From: Clostridia bacterium
Lineage (GTDB): Bacteria > Bacillota > Clostridia > Oscillospirales > CAG-272
Length of the DNA: 18,082 nucleotides
Direction of reading: 5' to 3'
NCBI GenBank assembly: GCA_900753295.1
Contig: CAADYQ010000084.1
Span: forward strand, 1 to 18,082
Below, in pieces: positions 14,876 through 18,082 of the stretch; positions within the stretch are counted from its first letter, which is position 1, and each line of letters begins with the position of its first letter. Position numbers and translations under genes: made by a program. The notes under the pieces are model-generated. The model saw nothing but the letters and a program-made list of their open reading frames with translations. It did no database searches and was not told where the DNA came from.

Positions 14876-16042
14876 ATGAGACAGAGAATCAAAAAGATCA
14901 TAGCGGTTATTGTGACTGCGCTTCTTTTCGGAACGGCGGTGTTTCAGTCGGCGGCATCCGCACCACAGGGCACCGCGGTGCCCGAACTTGGGCTTGATTG
15001 CGTGTCGGCGATCCTCATGGAGGCATCCACAGGCACGGTCCTTTACGAAAAAAATGCGGATGAGGCTCTTCCGCCCGCATCGGTGACTAAGATAATGACG
15101 TTGCTCCTGGTGATGGAGGCAATGGAGCGCGGCGTGCTCGGACTCGATACCGTGCTTACGACCTCGACCCGCGCATCCAAAATGGGCGGCTCACAGATAT
15201 ACCTCAAAGAGGGCGAGCAAATGCGCGCCGAGGATCTGATAAAATCCGTGGTGATAGCCTCAGCCAACGATGCCGCCGTTGTGCTTGCCGAGGCGGTGTC
15301 GGGCAGCGAGGAGGCGTTCGTTGCCGAAATGAACCGCCGCGCCGCCGAGCTCGGCATGAAGACTGCGCATTTTGAAAATACTAACGGTCTTGACGATACC
15401 GTTACAGATCACGTGCTTTCGGCACGCGATATCGCCATAATGTCGCGCGAGTTGATAAAGCATAAAAAAATACTGGAATTCAGCTCAACGTGGATGGATA
15501 CGGTGCGTGACGGCGCATTCGGACTGACCAATACAAACCGGCTCATTCGTTTCTACCGCGGCGCGACCGGGCTTAAGACAGGCTCCACCTCAAAGGCAAA
15601 ATTCTGCATGAGCGCCACTGCGGAGCGCGACGGCATGTCGCTCATCGCCGTGATAATGGCGGCTCCCACGCGCGATGCGCGTAACTCGGCGGCTGCGTCG
15701 CTGCTTGACTGGGGCTTTGCTAATTATTCCGTATATACATATCCTGCGGGCGACGCCGCGGAGCTTGCCGTCACCGGCGGCGTGATCAATACCCTCCACG
15801 CCGTGCACGGCGACTTTACGGCGGTCGTTAAAAAGGGAGATGAAAAAAAGGTCGCGGCGACGCCCTCGCTCCCCGAAAGCGTTGCGGCGCCGGTAAAGGA
15901 GGGAGACGTTGTAGGCGGCATCGATTTCACACTTGACGGCAGCAGCCTCGGCAACATACCCATCACCGCCGCACACGGAGTTGAAAAGATATCCTTCGGC
16001 GGTCTTCTCGGGCGTATGCTCAGGCGATTTTTCCTGACATGA
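14876..16042 (+). CDS. D-alanyl-D-alanine carboxypeptidase, S11 family (PBP5/DacF-like)
   Basis: This serine peptidase trims the terminal D-Ala of peptidoglycan stem peptides outside the membrane. The protein has 388 residues. A signal peptide is followed by a likely cleavage after AASA (~29). The active-site motifs are SVTK (69-72), SAN (129-131) and KTG (234-236). A C-terminal beta domain (~285-370) leads to an amphipathic basic helix, GGLLGRMLRRFFLT, that probably anchors it to the membrane. ATG 14855 is in frame but lies inside the terminator stem; ATG 14876 gives a normal signal peptide and has AAAGGAA 11-12 bases upstream. Bacillus has both vegetative (DacA) and sporulation (DacF, DacB) members; which one this is cannot be settled, so I give no symbol. 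Confidence 0.93.
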   Translation: MRQRIKKIIAVIVTALLFGTAVFQSAASAPQGTAVPELGLDCVSAILMEASTGTVLYEKNADEALPPASVTKIMTLLLVMEAMERGVLGLDTVLTTSTRASKMGGSQIYLKEGEQMRAEDLIKSVVIASANDAAVVLAEAVSGSEEAFVAEMNRRAAELGMKTAHFENTNGLDDTVTDHVLSARDIAIMSRELIKHKKILEFSSTWMDTVRDGAFGLTNTNRLIRFYRGATGLKTGSTSKAKFCMSATAERDGMSLIAVIMAAPTRDARNSAAASLLDWGFANYSVYTYPAGDAAELAVTGGVINTLHAVHGDFTAVVKKGDEKKVAATPSLPESVAAPVKEGDVVGGIDFTLDGSSLGNIPITAAHGVEKISFGGLLGRMLRRFFLT

Positions 16043-16117
16043 GGCGCTGTGATTGCGTAGGATGACGTAAAAAATCGAAAAACTGCGTGCGCACCCGAAA
16101 AAAACACCGAAATACTG

Positions 16118-16146
16118 TTGAAAAAAATACGGTTTGGTGGTAAAAT
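16118..16146 (+). promoter_or_regulatory. sigma-A-like promoter of pgi
   Basis: TTGAAA (16118-16123) and TAAAAT (16141-16146) are separated by 17 bases, giving a start near 16153 and a ~40-base leader. The upstream gap (16043-16117) is A-rich and shows no terminator for the carboxypeptidase gene. Confidence 0.75.
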
Positions 16147-16194
16147 ATAAAGTGATGAAATTTTCTTTGCAAATCAAGAAAGGTGTGCACAGTC

Positions 16195-17529
16195 ATGACT
16201 CTCAATCTGAGTGAAAAATTTGTTTCTCCTTTTATTTCGGCGGATGAGCTTGAGGCGATAAAGCCCGAGGTCGCCGCTGCCGACCGCGCCCTGCGCGGCA
16301 AGACCGGCGCCGGCTCCGAAATGCTCGGCTGGCTCGATCTCCCCGAAAATTACGACCACGACGAGTTCGGCAGGATCAAAAAGGCTGCCGAAAAGATAAA
16401 AAAGCTCTGCGATATATTCATCGTTATCGGTATCGGCGGCTCGTACCTCGGCTCCCGCGCCGTTATCGAGTTCCTTAAGTCGCCGCGTCATAACAGACTT
16501 GTCAAGGACGTGCCGGAAATATTCTTCTCCGGCTGCAACATCAGCTCCTCCGATCTTTCCGAGCTGCTTGAGCTGTGCGAGGGCAGAGACGTATGCATAA
16601 ACGTTATCTCAAAGTCCGGCACGACCACCGAGCCAGCGGTGGCATTCCGCGTGTTCCGCTCGCTGCTTGAGAAGAAGTACGGTAAGACAGGCTCGGCAGA
16701 GCGTATATTCGTGACCACCGACCGCGCCCGCGGCACGCTCAAGGCGTTTGCCGACCGCGAGGGCTACGAGACCTTTGTCGTTCCCGATGACGTAGGCGGC
16801 AGATATTCCGTGCTTTCCGCTGTCGGTCTGCTTCCCATCGCCGTGTCCGGTATAGACCTTGACGAACTTATGGGCGGTGCCGCCGAGGCGATGCACGAGC
16901 TTACCTCCGCAGACATTGAAAAGAACCCTGCATATAAGTATGCCGCACTCCGCAACATTCTTTACCGCAAGGGCAAAAAGCTTGAGATACTTGTCGGCTA
17001 CGAGCCGTATATGCTTATGTTCAACGAGTGGTGGAAGCAGCTCTTCGGCGAGAGCGAGGGCAAGGACGGCAAGGGACTGTATCCCGCATCTGTTGTTTTC
17101 TCCACCGATCTGCATTCGCTCGGACAGTTCATCCAGGACGGCGACCGCACCATGTTTGAGACGGTCATCTCGCTTGAGGATCCCGGAAAGGCTGTTGTGA
17201 TCCCCGAGGATGCCGAAAATGTTGACGGTCTGGGCTTCCTTGCCGGAAAGCCGCTCACATATGTCAATGAGACGGCTATGAAGGGAACGCTTCTCGCTCA
17301 CGTTGACGGCGGAGTTCCCAACATCCTGCTCACGCTCCGCGACCGCTCCGCACGCTCGCTCGGATACATGATCTACTTCTTCGAGCTTGCCTGCGCGATC
17401 TCCGGATACCTGCTCGGCGTCAACCCCTTCAACCAGCCCGGCGTTGAAGCTTACAAGAAGAATATGTTTGCTCTTCTCGGTAAGCCCGGCTATGAAGAGA
17501 TGACCGCCAGCCTTAAATCAAGACTCTGA
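16195..17529 (+). CDS. pgi: glucose-6-phosphate isomerase
   Basis: Pgi interconverts glucose 6-phosphate and fructose 6-phosphate in glycolysis. At 444 residues it is the short type common in Gram-positives. SIS phosphosugar-binding motifs are IGIGGSYLGS (78-87) and SKSGTTTE (139-146). Family signature 1 is DDVGGRYSVLSAVG (198-211) and signature 2 ends NPFNQPGVEAYKK (410-422). Catalytic residues visible are E286 in FGESEGK, H307 in TDLHSLGQ and K421. AAGAAAGG (16176-16183) lies 11 bases before the ATG; an in-frame GTG at 16183 overlaps that ribosome site and is unlikely. It has its own promoter. After the stop, CTGAG/CTCAG (17525-17539) can pair, but no T-run follows, so no terminator is called. 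Confidence 0.97.
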   Translation: MTLNLSEKFVSPFISADELEAIKPEVAAADRALRGKTGAGSEMLGWLDLPENYDHDEFGRIKKAAEKIKKLCDIFIVIGIGGSYLGSRAVIEFLKSPRHNRLVKDVPEIFFSGCNISSSDLSELLELCEGRDVCINVISKSGTTTEPAVAFRVFRSLLEKKYGKTGSAERIFVTTDRARGTLKAFADREGYETFVVPDDVGGRYSVLSAVGLLPIAVSGIDLDELMGGAAEAMHELTSADIEKNPAYKYAALRNILYRKGKKLEILVGYEPYMLMFNEWWKQLFGESEGKDGKGLYPASVVFSTDLHSLGQFIQDGDRTMFETVISLEDPGKAVVIPEDAENVDGLGFLAGKPLTYVNETAMKGTLLAHVDGGVPNILLTLRDRSARSLGYMIYFFELACAISGYLLGVNPFNQPGVEAYKKNMFALLGKPGYEEMTASLKSRL

Positions 17530-17559
17530 GCCGATCTCAGATAAAAAGCTGAAAACCTC

Positions 17560-17588
17560 TTGATTTTTCGGGATTTATAGTGTATAAT
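17560..17588 (+). promoter_or_regulatory. sigma-A-like promoter of the final gene
   Basis: TTGATT (17560-17565) and TATAAT (17583-17588) are 17 bases apart. Transcription would start near 17595, leaving an unusually long leader of ~150 bases before the ATG at 17748. Confidence 0.8.
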
Positions 17589-17594
17589 ATAATC

Positions 17595-17747
17595 AGCGAA
17601 GAATATTCCGAAAAAGCGGGGATGCTCCGTTCGTTGCCTTGCGGCACGCGGACACCGGCGTGAAAAAAACAGGAGCTATCCAAATACATTTTTTTCGCGT
17701 TCCGTTTGCCTTGCGGCAGACGGCCGGGAAAGGTACGGTAAAATCAT
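17595..17747 (+). promoter_or_regulatory. long structured leader with two matching hairpins
   Basis: TTGCCTTGCGGCA occurs twice, at 17634-17646 and 17706-17718. Each copy is the core of a hairpin with loop TTGC: 17627-17651 (stem with small bulges) and 17702-17723 (nine pairs, one G-U). Between them CGTGAAAAAAA (17659-17669) can pair with TTTTTTTCGCG (17689-17699), enclosing AGGAG (17671-17675). A 13-codon frame, ATG 17622 to TGA 17663, overlaps hairpin 1. This could be a cis-regulatory RNA or an insertion of small repeats; I recognise no known riboswitch. Confidence 0.5.
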
Positions 17748-18082
17748 ATGCTTAAATTATTCATCGGAGTCAAAGGCTCCGGCAAGACCAAAACTCTTAT
17801 CGAAATGGTCAACCAGGCGGTCGAGGCGAGCGAAGGCTCGGTCGTGTGCATCGAAAAGGGTATAAAGCTCCGCTACGATGTAAATTACAGATGCAGACTT
17901 ATCAACGTTGATGAGTACTATGTCTTTGACGCAGGAGCCCTTTACGGCTTTGTGGCGGGCATACTTGCCAGCAACCACGACGTGACCGACGTGTTCATCG
18001 ACTCCGCTCTCCGCATCTGCAACAATGATCGCGATGCTTTTGAGCGTCTGTTGCTCTCTCTTGACGAGCTTGCCGACAGCCA
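17748..18082 (+). CDS. P-loop ATPase-like protein of unknown function (3' end outside window)
   Basis: The first 111 residues are visible and the frame runs off the window. MLKLFIGVKGSGKTKTLIEM contains a Walker A motif GVKGSGKT (7-14). The next segment is a helix (VNQAVEASEG), then a strand VVCIEKG. DVTDVFIDSALRI (~78-90) could be a Walker-B-like strand with an acidic residue, though it lacks the usual DE pair. The rest is helical (DRDAFERLLLSLDELAD). No signal peptide or membrane segment is seen. AAAGG (17730-17734) lies 13 bases before the ATG. I recognise it only as a conserved-hypothetical type of Clostridia; a role cannot be given. Confidence 0.75.
   Translation, partial: MLKLFIGVKGSGKTKTLIEMVNQAVEASEGSVVCIEKGIKLRYDVNYRCRLINVDEYYVFDAGALYGFVAGILASNHDVTDVFIDSALRICNNDRDAFERLLLSLDELADS

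Noticed and set aside
16086..16095. GTGCGCAC palindrome between the carboxypeptidase gene and pgi
   Set aside because: It is too short to form a stable hairpin or to count as an operator without a second copy.
17525..17539. CTGAG/CTCAG hairpin at the end of pgi as a terminator
   Set aside because: It has a five-base stem, partly in the coding end, with no T-run after it.

Overview
The window looks like chromosomal DNA from a spore-forming, fairly GC-rich member of the Firmicutes, probably class Clostridia. The main evidence is an almost canonical sporulation sigma-G gene, Gram-positive-type housekeeping genes (short Pgi, rplS with its own leader, recN), a lipoprotein-based ABC importer and sigma-A-like promoters with 17-bp spacers. 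No phage, transposon, CRISPR array, tRNA or rRNA is visible. Coding density is very high and no gene-free stretch exceeds 300 bases. The genus cannot be read from the sequence.

Layout. Bases 1-3662 hold the 3' part of recN (DNA repair), a tiny membrane protein with a sortase-signal-like tail, argS (arginyl-tRNA synthetase) and yebC. A Wzx/MATE-like flippase follows at 3666-5108. Ribosomal protein L19 (rplS, 5277-5618) has its own sigma-A-like promoter, a structured leader and a strong terminator. sigG (5778-6551) is preceded by a candidate forespore-type promoter and a Shine-Dalgarno sequence inside a small inverted repeat. It ends one base from the end of a convergent minus-strand operon.

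That minus-strand operon (9710 down to 6553) encodes, in transcription order, a Crp/Fnr-type regulator, a lipoprotein solute-binding protein, an SsuC/TauC-like permease and a short ATPase. Its promoter is a perfect TTGACA-N17-TATAAT. The imported ligand is unknown.

On the plus strand at 9955-14812 is a sugar cassette: an RmlA/GlmU-like nucleotidyltransferase, an N-acetylhexosamine 1-kinase (NahK-like), UDP-hexose 4-epimerase (galE), aldose 1-epimerase (galM) and a CPBP-family membrane protease. Together these could phosphorylate a (N-acetyl)hexose at C1, activate it to an NDP-sugar directly from an NTP, and epimerise it. This resembles the bifidobacterial lacto-N-biose/galacto-N-biose route but has no GalT-type enzyme and no phosphorylase in view. 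A long terminator hairpin ends the cassette and overlaps the ribosome-binding site of the next gene, an S11 D-Ala-D-Ala carboxypeptidase (14876-16042). pgi (16195-17529) follows from its own promoter. The window ends in a P-loop protein of unknown function (from 17748), behind a strong promoter and a long leader with two matching hairpins.

Nothing here is a clearly new multi-gene system. The best leads are the GalT-less NahK cassette, the regulatory layout of sigG, the terminator that covers a start site, the structured leader of the last gene, and the orphan Crp-ABC operon.
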